A model generated the notes under the pieces. The model was not told the origin of the DNA. It did not search any database and saw only the letters and a list, made by a program, of their open reading frames with translations. A stretch of DNA of 64,000 bases, from positions 1,426,001-1,490,000 of the forward strand of contig CAVXGU010000003.1 of assembly GCA_963761615.1 (NCBI GenBank), written 5' to 3'. The DNA comes from CAVXGU01 sp963761615. GTDB taxonomy: Bacteria; Acidobacteriota; Vicinamibacteria; Vicinamibacterales; CAVVIG01. Below are positions 45,092-53,758 of this stretch, one piece after another. Made by a program: the position numbers and the translations under genes. Each line of letters begins with the position of its first letter. Position 1 is the stretch's first letter.

Positions 45092-48000
45092 ATGCGGAGT
45101 CTGTTCGCATCGGGCGTGCGCGCGCTAGTCGCGGCAGTCGTGCTCGTGGCCATGCCGCACATGGCGATCGCCCAATCATTCCAAGGCACGGTGCGAGGCA
45201 CCGTGTCGGATGCCCAGGGCGTCATCCCGGGCGCAACGGTTGTTCTGACGAACCCTGCCAGCGGGGCGACCCGGCAGACCGTCACGAACGGTACCGGAGA
45301 GTACTCGTTCCCGGCCGTCGATCCTGGAACGTACACGCTGCATATCGAAGTGCCGGGCTACCGGACCTACGACAACAAGAACGTGCAGGTCGCCACACAG
45401 GCCCAGCTCGACATTCCGGTGAAGCTGGAGGTCGGCGCGATCCAGGAGAACGTGACGGTGACGGCGGCGGCGCCGCTCATCCAGACGACGACGGCCTCGC
45501 AGAGCGCGACGCTCAGCACGACCGACTTCCGTGAACTGCCGTCCGAGGGCCGCAGCGTGTTCCTCATGGCGACGCTCGAGCCGACGGTCGTGGCGAGCGG
45601 CAACGCGCACTGGAACCGGATGCAGGATCAGACGGGCAACTCGGCGCTGTCGATGGGCGGCGGCGCGGTGCGCTCGAACAACTTCCTGATCGACGGCTTC
45701 CCGACGACGGACCTCCAGAACCGGTCGTCGATCAACCCGACGATGGAAGCGCTGCAGGACTCGGCGGTCCAGATCCACACCTACGACGCGGAGATGGGCC
45801 GGACCGGCGGCGGCGTGATGAACATGACCGCGAAGTCGGGCACCAACAAGTTCCAGTTCTCGGGCTACACGGTGTTCCGGCCGACGGCGCTGCAGAACGA
45901 GCTCCTGATTCCGAAGCTGCAGAACCAGGTGTTCCGGCCGGAGTACTGGCGCAACGGCGGCGGCGGCGTCGGCGGACCGATCGTGAAGAACAAGACGTTC
46001 TTCTGGTTCGCGGGCGAGAAGTATCAGGACAACCAGCCGCAGGCCAACTCGTACCTGGTGCCGACGCTGGCCGAGATCAGCGGCGACTTCTCGGGCCTGA
46101 CCAACAAGAGCGGCGCGCCGGTGTCGATCATCGACCCGCTGACGGGGAAGGCGTTCCCGGGGAACATCATTCCGGCCAGCCGGATCAACCCGGTCGGCGC
46201 GAAGATCCTCAGCTACTTCCCGATGGCGCAGACGCAGGTCGACAACGGGACGCAGAACTACACCTATACCGACGTTCTGCCGAGCCACGCGTACCAGTGG
46301 ACGCTGAAGATGAACCAGAACGTCAGCAACGCGATCTCGCTGAGCGGCTTCTTCCTGCGGCAGGCGACGGGCGAGAACAGCTACAACCTGAACCCGCAGA
46401 ACAAGTTCGCGGGCACGCAGTACTACCTGGCGCGGTCGGATGACACGCTCGTGCTCAACGGCACGTGGGTGATGAACTCGTCGACGGTCCTCACGCTGCG
46501 TGGCGGGTACAACTCGTTCCCGGACGACTACCAGCTGCCCGATCCCTTCGATGCGACGACCCTGTGGCCGAACAATCCGGGCTTCACGAGCCAGTTCACC
46601 GATCCGAACCGGTTCCCGTCCACGTCGTTGACGGGCTACTCAGGCACGGGCTGGACGAGCCGGCAGGACAACACGTACTACCAGAAGGGCGTGAACGGCA
46701 CGATCAGCAAGCTGGCCGGCTCGCACAGCTTCAAGGGTGGCGCCGATTACCGGATCCTGGGCGTGCGGTCGAGCAACTTCGGCGCTTCGACGGGCACGTA
46801 CTCGTTCACCGGCCTGTTCACGGGCAACGCGGTCGCGGACCTGCTGCTCGGGGCGCCGGCCAGCGGGAGCATTCCGATCTCGGCGGCGGTGGACGGCTAT
46901 ACGCACTACACGGCCGCCTTCGTGCAGGACGACTGGCGCGTGAACAACCGCTGGACGCTGAACTACGGTCTGCGGATCGAGCACGAGACGAACCTGCAGG
47001 AGCGGAACAACCGGATCACGACCGACTTCGCCTCGACGACGGTCAACCCGCTTAACAGCGAGGTCAACATCGTGAACCCGGTGACCGGCGCCCCCGTGAC
47101 GCTCTACGGGGGGCTGCTCTACGCGGGGCAGAACGGCGCGCCGACCCAGCAGGGCGGCAACGCCAAGGTGACGTACTCACCGCGCGTCGGCACCGTCTTC
47201 AAGATCGACGACAAGACGGTGGTGCGCGGCGGCTGGGGCGTCTACATCGCGCCGTGGAACTACAGCTCGGCGGGCACGACCAGCTGGGCGCAGTATGGCT
47301 ACTCGGCCACGACGCAGCTCCAGCAGTCGTCCAGCGGTGCGCCCATTACCTCGTTGAGCGATCCGTTCCCGGGCCAGCTGCTGCAGCCCTCGGGCTCGGC
47401 GCTCGGCATGCTGACCAACCTCGGCGCGAACACGACCGTCTTCCTGCCGACGAAGGGCACCCCGACCGTCAAGCAGTACTCGGTGGACCTGCAACGGGAG
47501 TTCGGCCACGGCATCATGCTGGGCGTGGGCTACACGGGCTCGACCGGCAGCGATCTGTCGTATTCGACGAACATCGAGCTGAACCAGATCGATCCGGCGT
47601 ACCAGACGCTGGTGGCGAACACGTCCGCCAACGTGGCGAACCCGTTCTACGGGATCGCCGACGCCGGGCAGTTCGCGAGCCGGAAGACGATCCAGCTCGG
47701 CCAGCTGCTGCGGCCGTATCCGGAGTTCGGCAACCTGAGCTGGGCGGACGCGACGGGCGCGCACTCGCAGTACAACGCCTTCGTCTTCGAGGGCCGCAAG
47801 CGGGTCGACAACGTCTGGGGTGCGACGTTCAGCTACACCTACAGCCGCCTGAACGACAACCAGATCGGTCAGAGCAACTACTACTCGAGCGCGCCGGGGG
47901 TGCAGAACTCGTATGAGCTGATTCCCGGTTCGCCCTACTACAACCCCGATGCGGAGTACGGGCGCAGCCTGCTCGACTCGCCGCACAAGGTGACGATCGC

Positions 48001-48556
48001 GCCCACCCTCCTGCTGCCGTTCGGCCAGGGCAAGCGGTGGCTCTCGAACAGCAAGTGGGGCGACAGGATCCTGGGCGGGTGGTCGGTGACCGGTGTCCTG
48101 CAGCTGCAGAGCGGCTTCCCGCTCGGCGTGAGCCAGAACGTCAACGGCACCCAGTTCCTGTTCGGCGGGGCCATTCGGCCGGACCTCGTGGCGGGTCAGC
48201 CGCTCCTGACGCCGGGCAACATCACGACCCGGATCAAGGCGGACACGACCGACAACGAGTACTTCAACACGGCGGCGTTCCAGGCCGTGGCGCTGAACAC
48301 GTTCGGCAACGCGCCGCGGACGCTGCCGGGTGTGCTGTCACCGGGACGGCCCAACTTCAGCATGTCGCTGGGCAAGCAGGTCGCGACGGGCGGCGGCACG
48401 AACGTCGACCTGCGCGTCGAGCTGCTGAACCCGTTCAACATCGTGCAGTGGGCGGCCGTAGCCAGCAACGCGCTGGGCAACTCGAGCTTCGGGCAGGTCC
48501 GGAGCCAGGCCAACAACATGCGGTCGATTCAGTTCACGGTCCGCGTGTCGTACTAA
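45092..48556 (+). CDS. TonB-dependent receptor 3, Oar-like (intact)
   Basis: 1154 residues in one frame from ATG 45092 with AGGAGG upstream. The signal peptide is residues 1-28 (ends HMAIAQ). A CarboxypepD_reg-like Ig domain (30-112) leads into a plug with LPSEGRSVFLMATLEP, FLIDGFPTTDLQNRSS and GGGVMNMTAKSGTNKF, then a barrel with repeated aromatic-ended strands to the C-terminal FTVRVSY. It is clearly related to receptors 1 and 2 but diverged throughout at both DNA and protein level, so it is the older copy. RidA and amine oxidase 2 follow, with only an intervening hairpin. These receptors import substrates across the outer membrane using TonB energy; the substrate is not known. Confidence 0.92.
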   Translation: MRSLFASGVRALVAAVVLVAMPHMAIAQSFQGTVRGTVSDAQGVIPGATVVLTNPASGATRQTVTNGTGEYSFPAVDPGTYTLHIEVPGYRTYDNKNVQVATQAQLDIPVKLEVGAIQENVTVTAAAPLIQTTTASQSATLSTTDFRELPSEGRSVFLMATLEPTVVASGNAHWNRMQDQTGNSALSMGGGAVRSNNFLIDGFPTTDLQNRSSINPTMEALQDSAVQIHTYDAEMGRTGGGVMNMTAKSGTNKFQFSGYTVFRPTALQNELLIPKLQNQVFRPEYWRNGGGGVGGPIVKNKTFFWFAGEKYQDNQPQANSYLVPTLAEISGDFSGLTNKSGAPVSIIDPLTGKAFPGNIIPASRINPVGAKILSYFPMAQTQVDNGTQNYTYTDVLPSHAYQWTLKMNQNVSNAISLSGFFLRQATGENSYNLNPQNKFAGTQYYLARSDDTLVLNGTWVMNSSTVLTLRGGYNSFPDDYQLPDPFDATTLWPNNPGFTSQFTDPNRFPSTSLTGYSGTGWTSRQDNTYYQKGVNGTISKLAGSHSFKGGADYRILGVRSSNFGASTGTYSFTGLFTGNAVADLLLGAPASGSIPISAAVDGYTHYTAAFVQDDWRVNNRWTLNYGLRIEHETNLQERNNRITTDFASTTVNPLNSEVNIVNPVTGAPVTLYGGLLYAGQNGAPTQQGGNAKVTYSPRVGTVFKIDDKTVVRGGWGVYIAPWNYSSAGTTSWAQYGYSATTQLQQSSSGAPITSLSDPFPGQLLQPSGSALGMLTNLGANTTVFLPTKGTPTVKQYSVDLQREFGHGIMLGVGYTGSTGSDLSYSTNIELNQIDPAYQTLVANTSANVANPFYGIADAGQFASRKTIQLGQLLRPYPEFGNLSWADATGAHSQYNAFVFEGRKRVDNVWGATFSYTYSRLNDNQIGQSNYYSSAPGVQNSYELIPGSPYYNPDAEYGRSLLDSPHKVTIAPTLLLPFGQGKRWLSNSKWGDRILGGWSVTGVLQLQSGFPLGVSQNVNGTQFLFGGAIRPDLVAGQPLLTPGNITTRIKADTTDNEYFNTAAFQAVALNTFGNAPRTLPGVLSPGRPNFSMSLGKQVATGGGTNVDLRVELLNPFNIVQWAAVASNALGNSSFGQVRSQANNMRSIQFTVRVSY

Positions 48557-48595
48557 ATCCGCCCCGGTTGGGGTAGGATCTGGCGTGACGGGCGG

Positions 48596-48626
48596 CGGGG
48601 TGACGGGCTACGGGCCCGTCACCCCG
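48596..48626 (+). terminator. Hairpin between TonB receptor 3 and ridA
   Basis: A 13-bp perfect stem (48596-48608 with 48614-48626, loop TACGG) followed by TTGCCTTG. It may terminate or merely attenuate, since ridA begins 31 bp later with no separate promoter that I can see. Confidence 0.65.
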
Positions 48627-48656
48627 TTGCCTTGTGTCCAGGAGGCGGAGTTCATA

Positions 48657-49154
48657 ATGAAGGTATTCGTCACACTCGTCGTCGGCGTCCTCCTCGCGTC
48701 CCCAGCCTTCGCCCAGCAAGACCCCGTCAAGTACGTCGGCAATCCCCGGTCCCCGATTTCGAGCGGCGTCATGATTCCGGCCGGCTCGGCCTTCTTCTGG
48801 TCGAGCGGGACGGGGCCGGCCGTCGTCAACCGGGATGCGCCGGCTGGCTCGCCCGAGCGGTACGGCGACACCAATGCCCAGGCGAAGAGCGTCCTGACGC
48901 GCCTCGGCGACCAGTTGAAGGCGCAGGGCCTCTCGCTCAAGGACGTCGCGTTCCTCCGCTGCTATCTGGTTCCCGATCCGAACAAGGGCGGGAAGATCGA
49001 CACGCAGGGGTGGAATGCGGCCTACGGTGAATTCTTCGGCACGGCCGAGAATCCGACGAAACCGGCCCGCACGACCGTGGGCGTCGCGTCGCTCGTCGGT
49101 GCCGGTCAGCTCATCGAAGTGGAAGTGTACGCAGTCGTGCCGGCGAAGCCGTAG
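48657..49154 (+). CDS. Exported RidA-family imine/enamine deaminase
   Basis: 165 residues from ATG 48657 with AGGAGG upstream. The signal peptide MKVFVTLVVGVLLASPAFA is unusual for RidA, which is normally cytoplasmic. The YjgF/YER057c/UK114 core has AKSVLTRLGDQLKAQGLSLKDVAFLRCYLV and the active-site arginine in KPARTTVGVASLVG (Arg near residue 143), then QLIEVEVYAVV with the glutamate. RidA hydrolyses reactive imines/enamines to keto compounds and ammonia. The Tat-exported amine oxidase starts 21 bp downstream, so oxidase product and RidA substrate would meet in the periplasm. An insert near residues 60-75 (APAGSPERYGDTN) resembles longer RidA subfamilies. Confidence 0.88.
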   Translation: MKVFVTLVVGVLLASPAFAQQDPVKYVGNPRSPISSGVMIPAGSAFFWSSGTGPAVVNRDAPAGSPERYGDTNAQAKSVLTRLGDQLKAQGLSLKDVAFLRCYLVPDPNKGGKIDTQGWNAAYGEFFGTAENPTKPARTTVGVASLVGAGQLIEVEVYAVVPAKP

Positions 49155-49175
49155 CTTCGCCGCGTGGGGGACGTG

Positions 49176-50852
49176 ATGAAGAAGAGTGGGGCAGGACCGG
49201 AGAACTGGACCCGGCGATCGTTCCTCGAGCGGTTCGGGGCCATCGGCGGCTCGGCGATGCTGATGGCCGCGATGCGGTCGTGGGATCTGATGGCGCAGCA
49301 GGTCGAGACGCGGCCGCAGCTGACGGGACGGGGCACGGGCAAGAAGGTCATCGTGCTCGGCGCGGGCGTGTCCGGGCTGACGACGTGCTACGAGCTCGGC
49401 AAGCTGGGCTACGACGTGCAGATCCTCGAGGCGCGGGACCGCGTGGGGGGCGTCAACTGGAGCGTCAGGCGGGGCATGTCGCACACCGAGCTGGGCGCGA
49501 ACCATGAAACGCAGGTCTGCAAGTTCGACGAGGGGCTCTACATCAACGGCGGGCCGTGGCGGCTGCCGTACTGGCACACGGGCGTGCTCGGCTACTGCAA
49601 GGAGCTGGGCGTGCCGCTGCAGCTGTTCGTCAACGAGACCGACGCGTCGTACATGTACTACGAGGGCGACGACGCCGGGCCGCTGGCGAACAAGCGGGTG
49701 CGGCTGCGGGCGGTGAAGGCCGACATGGTCGGCTACTCGAACGAGCTGCTGGCGAAGGCGGTGAGCAAGGGGGAGATCGATACGCCCTTGAGTGCGGACG
49801 ACAAGGAGCGGCTGGTCAACTTCCTGGTGACCGAGGGGTATCTGGACCGGGCCGACTACGCCTACAAGGGCGGCGAGGCGCGGGGAGACGGCGACCCATA
49901 CAACTTCAGCGCGCTGCTGCAGGGGCCGTTCGGCCGGCAGGTGCACTCGGTGATGGGCGGGACGGGCGAAGCGCCGATGTTCCAGCCGATCGGCGGGATG
50001 ATGGAGTTCCCGAAGGGCTTCCAGCGGGCGCTGGGCGAGAAGATCCACCTGAACGCGCCGATCGTGTCGGTCCACCAGACCGCGGACAAGGTGCAGGTGG
50101 TCTACAAGGAGGCGAAGTCCGGGAAGCAGCACGAGCTGACGGCGGACTACGTGGTGTCGTGCCTGCCGCTGTCGATCGTGTCGACCCTGGACATCAACCT
50201 GTCGCCGGAGACGATGGCGGCGGTGAAGGCGACCAGCTACAGCCCGACGGGGAAGATGGGGCTGCAGATGAAGCGGCGGTTCTGGGAAGAGGACGACCAG
50301 ATCTTCGGCGGGCACCTGTATTCGAACCTGCCGCTGGGGGAGTTCTCGTATCCGTCGAACGACTACTTCTCGCAGAAGGGCGTGATCCTGGGCTTCTACG
50401 GGAACGGGCGGATCAACAACCTGCAGGACCAGCCGATCCAGGCGCGGATCGAGCACGTGCTGAGCAACGCGGGCAAGGTGCACCCGCAGTTGCGTCAGGA
50501 GTACGAGAACGCGTACGTCGTCTGGTGGGAGCACATCGAGTACAGCCGCGGCGCGTGGGCCGGCGGCGGCGGTGGTCCGGCTCCGGCCGGTGCACAGGGA
50601 CGTGGCGCCCCGGGTGGCGCGCCGGGACGTGGCGCAGGGCGCGGCGGCGCGGGTGGCGGCCGGGGGGCCGGCGCCGGGCGCGGCGGCGGCGGGCGCGGCA
50701 ACAATCAGCGCGTCGAGCAGCTGCGGAAGGCTGACGGGCGCATCCTGATCGGGTGCGCGGCGATCAGTTCGGATCCGGCGTGGCAGCAGGGCGCGGTCGA
50801 GGCCGGCTGGCACGCGGTCGAAACGCTGCACGAGATGGCCATGCGCGCCTAG
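49176..50852 (+). CDS. Tat-exported FAD-dependent amine oxidase 2 (intact)
   Basis: 558 residues from ATG 49176 (GTG 49164 possible). Tat signal WTRRSFLERFGAIGGSAML lies at residues 11-29. The FAD dinucleotide fold has VIVLGAGVSGLTTCYELG (58-75), EARDRVGGVNW and TELGANHE. A substrate domain of about 170 residues follows, then TGKMGLQMKRRFW, and the C-terminal ILIGCAAISSDPAWQQGAVEAGW closes the flavin site. The family oxidises amines or amino acids to imines with O2 as usual acceptor. A Gly/Ala/Arg/Pro-rich insert occupies about residues 462-508, just where copy 1 has a different low-complexity insert. It is co-directional with RidA (21-bp gap) and ends at a strong terminator. Confidence 0.92.
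   Translation: MKKSGAGPENWTRRSFLERFGAIGGSAMLMAAMRSWDLMAQQVETRPQLTGRGTGKKVIVLGAGVSGLTTCYELGKLGYDVQILEARDRVGGVNWSVRRGMSHTELGANHETQVCKFDEGLYINGGPWRLPYWHTGVLGYCKELGVPLQLFVNETDASYMYYEGDDAGPLANKRVRLRAVKADMVGYSNELLAKAVSKGEIDTPLSADDKERLVNFLVTEGYLDRADYAYKGGEARGDGDPYNFSALLQGPFGRQVHSVMGGTGEAPMFQPIGGMMEFPKGFQRALGEKIHLNAPIVSVHQTADKVQVVYKEAKSGKQHELTADYVVSCLPLSIVSTLDINLSPETMAAVKATSYSPTGKMGLQMKRRFWEEDDQIFGGHLYSNLPLGEFSYPSNDYFSQKGVILGFYGNGRINNLQDQPIQARIEHVLSNAGKVHPQLRQEYENAYVVWWEHIEYSRGAWAGGGGGPAPAGAQGRGAPGGAPGRGAGRGGAGGGRGAGAGRGGGGRGNNQRVEQLRKADGRILIGCAAISSDPAWQQGAVEAGWHAVETLHEMAMRA
49224..50559 (+). repeat. Long direct repeat, copy in amine oxidase 2
   Basis: Counterpart of 43081-44417, offset 6142-6143 bp. 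The change of offset marks the extra T in copy 1. Confidence 0.85.
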
Positions 50853-50879
50853 CACGCACGGCCGGGATCGAAACGACAG

Positions 50880-50917
50880 GCGGGCACGCCGGGCGATCCG
50901 GCGTGCCCGCTTTTTTT
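50880..50917 (+). terminator. Strong intrinsic terminator after amine oxidase 2
   Basis: A perfect 13-bp GC stem (50880-50892 with 50898-50910, loop GCGAT) followed by seven T (50911-50917). It also sits at the 3' end of the convergent gene at 50922. The clearest rho-independent terminator in the window. Confidence 0.92.
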
Positions 50918-50921
50918 GTGC

Positions 50922-51593
50922 CTACGTCTTGTTGGGGACGTGCACCGTCAACGGCGCCTCGAGCTTGACGGTGAGCGGGGCACCCGACCGGAGCCGGACG
51001 TTGTCGCCAGGGGTCGAAACGACCACGGCGGTTCCGGCACCGCCGCCGATCGCCGCACCGATCGCGGCGCCCTTGCCACCCCCGGCGATCGCGCCGATGA
51101 GGGATCCGATCGCCGCACCGCCGCCGATCTTCTCGGCGTCGGCCGTCTTCGTGGACCGCGCCTCGTACGCCATGCGCCTGGTCGTCACGTCGTAGCTGTC
51201 GTGCCCGATCCCCAGCTGGTCGAACCGGAAAGCGAGCCGGGCGCGGCCCTCGACCTTGCCGGACGGCGTCGCGTCGGTCACGCTGCCGTGAAGGACGCTG
51301 CCCGCCGGGATCGTCGTGACCCCGTCGACGACAACGGCGTGCGACACCGTCGCGCGCACGGGATCTTCGGCCTCGTTGGCGTTCGAGGCCAGCGCCACGT
51401 CGAGCGTGACCGGCACGATCGTGCCCGCCGGCACCGTCACGTCGTGATAGGCCGGCTTGTGCGTGAAGATCCTCGAAAAGAGCGACGTGTCCTGGCTCGA
51501 GGTATCCGCGCTGGCGTGGCTGCAGGCTGGCACGAGCAGCGAGGCGGCCAGACAGCACAGCGCGGCGCGCCACTTCAGCGGTGAGCTCTGCAT
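50922..51593 (-). CDS. Glycine-zipper lipoprotein (paralogue of 3936-4700)
   Basis: 223 residues from ATG 51593. The lipobox LLVPAC places the lipidated Cys near residue 24. The beta-rich domain repeats the paralogue's DVTVPAGTIVPVTLDVALAS and TIPAGSVLHGSVTDA, followed by a glycine zipper, GGGAAIGSLIGAIAGGGKG, near residues 150-190 and a C-terminal strand LTVKLEAPLTVHV. It lacks the long Pro/Ala linker of the paralogue. Envelope location is likely; role unknown. Confidence 0.78.
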   Translation of the reverse strand: MQSSPLKWRAALCCLAASLLVPACSHASADTSSQDTSLFSRIFTHKPAYHDVTVPAGTIVPVTLDVALASNANEAEDPVRATVSHAVVVDGVTTIPAGSVLHGSVTDATPSGKVEGRARLAFRFDQLGIGHDSYDVTTRRMAYEARSTKTADAEKIGGGAAIGSLIGAIAGGGKGAAIGAAIGGGAGTAVVVSTPGDNVRLRSGAPLTVKLEAPLTVHVPNKT

Positions 51594-51744
51594 GAGCAAG
51601 ACCTCCGAAGGAGAGTCGAGCAAGCTCCGTGCCTCCCCGTCCAGGGGAGTCTTGGCCGCGAAACGTGCCGGATCCGACGGTTGAGGTGAAAATCCTTCCC
51701 GGTGGCCCTGGAAACGGCGGAGCCCGGCCTCGTGTGTTCGCCCG

Positions 51745-51750
51745 TATAAT
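51745..51750 (+). promoter_or_regulatory. Consensus -10 element (TATAAT)
   Basis: An exact TATAAT ends 8 bp before ATG 51759, which implies a leaderless mRNA for the double-VOC gene. No -35 box at normal spacing. Confidence 0.5.
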
Positions 51751-51758
51751 CCTCGGCC

Positions 51759-52559
51759 ATGAGACACCTGGCTGCCGCTCTCCTCGTCGTCTGCCTGGCC
51801 CCGCCGGCACACGCGCAGCTTGCGCCGCCGAATGCCGCGGGCATGACGTACGGCCACGTACACCTCAACGTGAGCGACGTCGAGCTGCACAAGAAGCTCT
51901 GGTCCGAACAGTTCGGTGGCATCGTCGTCCAGAAGGGGCCGCTCGTCGCGATCAAGTTCCCGGGGATGCTCATCGCGCTGCAGCACCGGACGCCGACAGC
52001 CGGATCGCAGGGGGCCGTGCTGGATCACTTCGGATTCAAGGTGAAGGATCTGGCGGCGCACCTGGCGAGGTGGCGGGCCGCGGGCTACGAGGTGCAGAGC
52101 GAGTTCACCGGAGCGGAGGGCTTTCCGAACGCGTACCTGCTGGGGCCCGACGGCGTTCGCGTCGAGCTCCAGGAGGACAGGACGCAGGCCGAGGACGTGA
52201 TTGCGTATCACGTCCACTTCTTCACGCCCGACTACGTGAAGCTCATGAACTGGTACGTGCAGACGTTCGGCGCGGTGCCCTTCACGCGCGGATCGATCGC
52301 GACGACGGCGAACGTGCCTGGCATGAACCTGAGCTTCGGGAACGCGCGCCAGGCGACGGCGCCCACCAAGGGCCGCGCGATCGACCACATCGGCTTCGAG
52401 TTCACCGACCTCGCGGCGTTCTGCCAGCAGCTCGAGGCGAAAGGCGTGAAGCTCGACGTCCCGCTGCGTGACGTGCCGAGCATCGGCCTCAAGATCGCCT
52501 ACATCACCGATCCGGACGGCACCTACATCGAGCTCACGCAGGGATACGACAAGTACTGA
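51759..52559 (+). CDS. Exported two-module VOC (glyoxalase-like) protein
   Basis: 266 residues. The signal peptide MRHLAAALLVVCLAPPAHA is followed by two VOC modules, residues 28-140 (MTYGHVHLNVSDVELHKKLW, LDHFGFKVKDL, GVRVELQED) and 148-262 (AYHVHFFTPDYVKLMNWYVQTF, IDHIGFEFTDL, DGTYIELTQGY). Histidines at the start of each half and glutamates in RVELQ and YIELT fit metal-binding positions. Two-module VOC proteins include extradiol dioxygenases and glyoxalases, but export to the periplasm is atypical. The function is unknown. Confidence 0.87.
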   Translation: MRHLAAALLVVCLAPPAHAQLAPPNAAGMTYGHVHLNVSDVELHKKLWSEQFGGIVVQKGPLVAIKFPGMLIALQHRTPTAGSQGAVLDHFGFKVKDLAAHLARWRAAGYEVQSEFTGAEGFPNAYLLGPDGVRVELQEDRTQAEDVIAYHVHFFTPDYVKLMNWYVQTFGAVPFTRGSIATTANVPGMNLSFGNARQATAPTKGRAIDHIGFEFTDLAAFCQQLEAKGVKLDVPLRDVPSIGLKIAYITDPDGTYIELTQGYDKY

Positions 52560-52589
52560 CGCGGCAGCGCGCCGCGTCGGCTCCCGGCC

Positions 52590-53693
52590 TCACTTCTGCT
52601 GCTGTTCCTTTTCCTCTTCTCTGGCGCCGCGCAGGACGCCGGCGAGCGAGTAGTTTCCCTCGGCGCAGGCGTACTCGTAGATGAGGTCGTGCGTCGCGCG
52701 CCAGGGGTACTCGCCGCTCCAGGGGCGATCCCAGGTCGACGGATCCTCGACGGTGAAGTGATACAGGACGTTGCCGTCCGCCATCCGGCTGAACCGCTCG
52801 ACGACGTGCAGGTTCTCACTTGCGCCGTGGAACTGGGTCTTGTCGGTGAAGTTGGTCGTGTCGACGATCAGCGTGTCGCCCTCCCAGTGGCCGATCGAGT
52901 CGCCCATCCAGCGGCGGACCGTCGGCGGCAGGTGCGTGCCGCCGATGCGCACGATGCGCGCGTCGTGCACCATCTCGTTCAGGATCAGGACGGTGTCCGG
53001 CGTCTGCACGATCTGCTTGAGGTTGTTGTACCAGTAGTTGGGCAGCGCCGGCGGGCCGGACGTCGATCCGAACCCGAGCAGGCAGCGCTCCGAGAGGGGG
53101 CGCGCCTCCGGATCGTCGTACGCGCCGGCCGGTCCGGCGGGCGCGTTGTCGCCGGCGTCCGGGCTGGCGCGGTGCGACAGCAGACGCGCGTTGCGCTCGC
53201 GGGCGCCGGCTGTCATCGGGGGCACGCGCCCGTTCGGCGGGTCCACGACGATGGAACTGCGCTTCTCGCCGTTGATCGTCGCCAGCTCCGTGCCCGGCGC
53301 GGTCCAGAACAGGTTGTAGCCGCCCACGATGCCGCCCCCGGCGCGGAACACCTGTTCCAGGTAGGAACTGGTCGGCGAACGGTCGCCGCCGACCGGTGGC
53401 GCGACGCGGTCGGCCGCGCTCGGCTCGGCGGCCTGCTCGGTCCGGTTGGCCTGCTGCGACTCGATCGCCGCCGCCTCCTCAGGCGTCAGCACGAGGCGCG
53501 TGCCGAGCGCCGGTGGACGCTCCAGGGGCGTCATCGTGGCGGCGTCGTAGGTGCCCTGCAGATCGGGATGGCCGCCGGGCGTGCGTGCGGGTGCGAGCGG
53601 TGCGGCTCCCTGCGCCTGGAGCGGCGCGGCCGCTGCGCAGAGCACGACGGCGATGGCAAGACTTCCCGGCAGGCGGCGAGTCGGCTGTCGCAT
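52590..53693 (-). CDS. Exported protein of unknown function
   Basis: 367 residues from ATG 53693 with GGAGGG upstream. The signal peptide ends at PLQAQG. The mature start, TPGGHPDLQGTYDAATMTPLERP, then GTRLVLTPEEAAAIE, and a C-terminal half with RMGDSIGHWEGDTLIVDTTNFTD-type sequence, HVVERFSRMADGNVLYHFTVEDP and YACAEGNYSLAGVLRGAR are typical of a large family of exported proteins common in Acidobacteriota. I know no demonstrated function. The C-terminus is a charged tail (EEEKEQQQK). Confidence 0.8.
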   Translation of the reverse strand: MRQPTRRLPGSLAIAVVLCAAAAPLQAQGAAPLAPARTPGGHPDLQGTYDAATMTPLERPPALGTRLVLTPEEAAAIESQQANRTEQAAEPSAADRVAPPVGGDRSPTSSYLEQVFRAGGGIVGGYNLFWTAPGTELATINGEKRSSIVVDPPNGRVPPMTAGARERNARLLSHRASPDAGDNAPAGPAGAYDDPEARPLSERCLLGFGSTSGPPALPNYWYNNLKQIVQTPDTVLILNEMVHDARIVRIGGTHLPPTVRRWMGDSIGHWEGDTLIVDTTNFTDKTQFHGASENLHVVERFSRMADGNVLYHFTVEDPSTWDRPWSGEYPWRATHDLIYEYACAEGNYSLAGVLRGAREEEKEQQQK

Positions 53694-53758
53694 GGGGGCC
53701 CTCCGGGGCACAGTGTAGCGCGGCCTACCGCGGACGGATCACCCGTTCTCGCCCCTGT

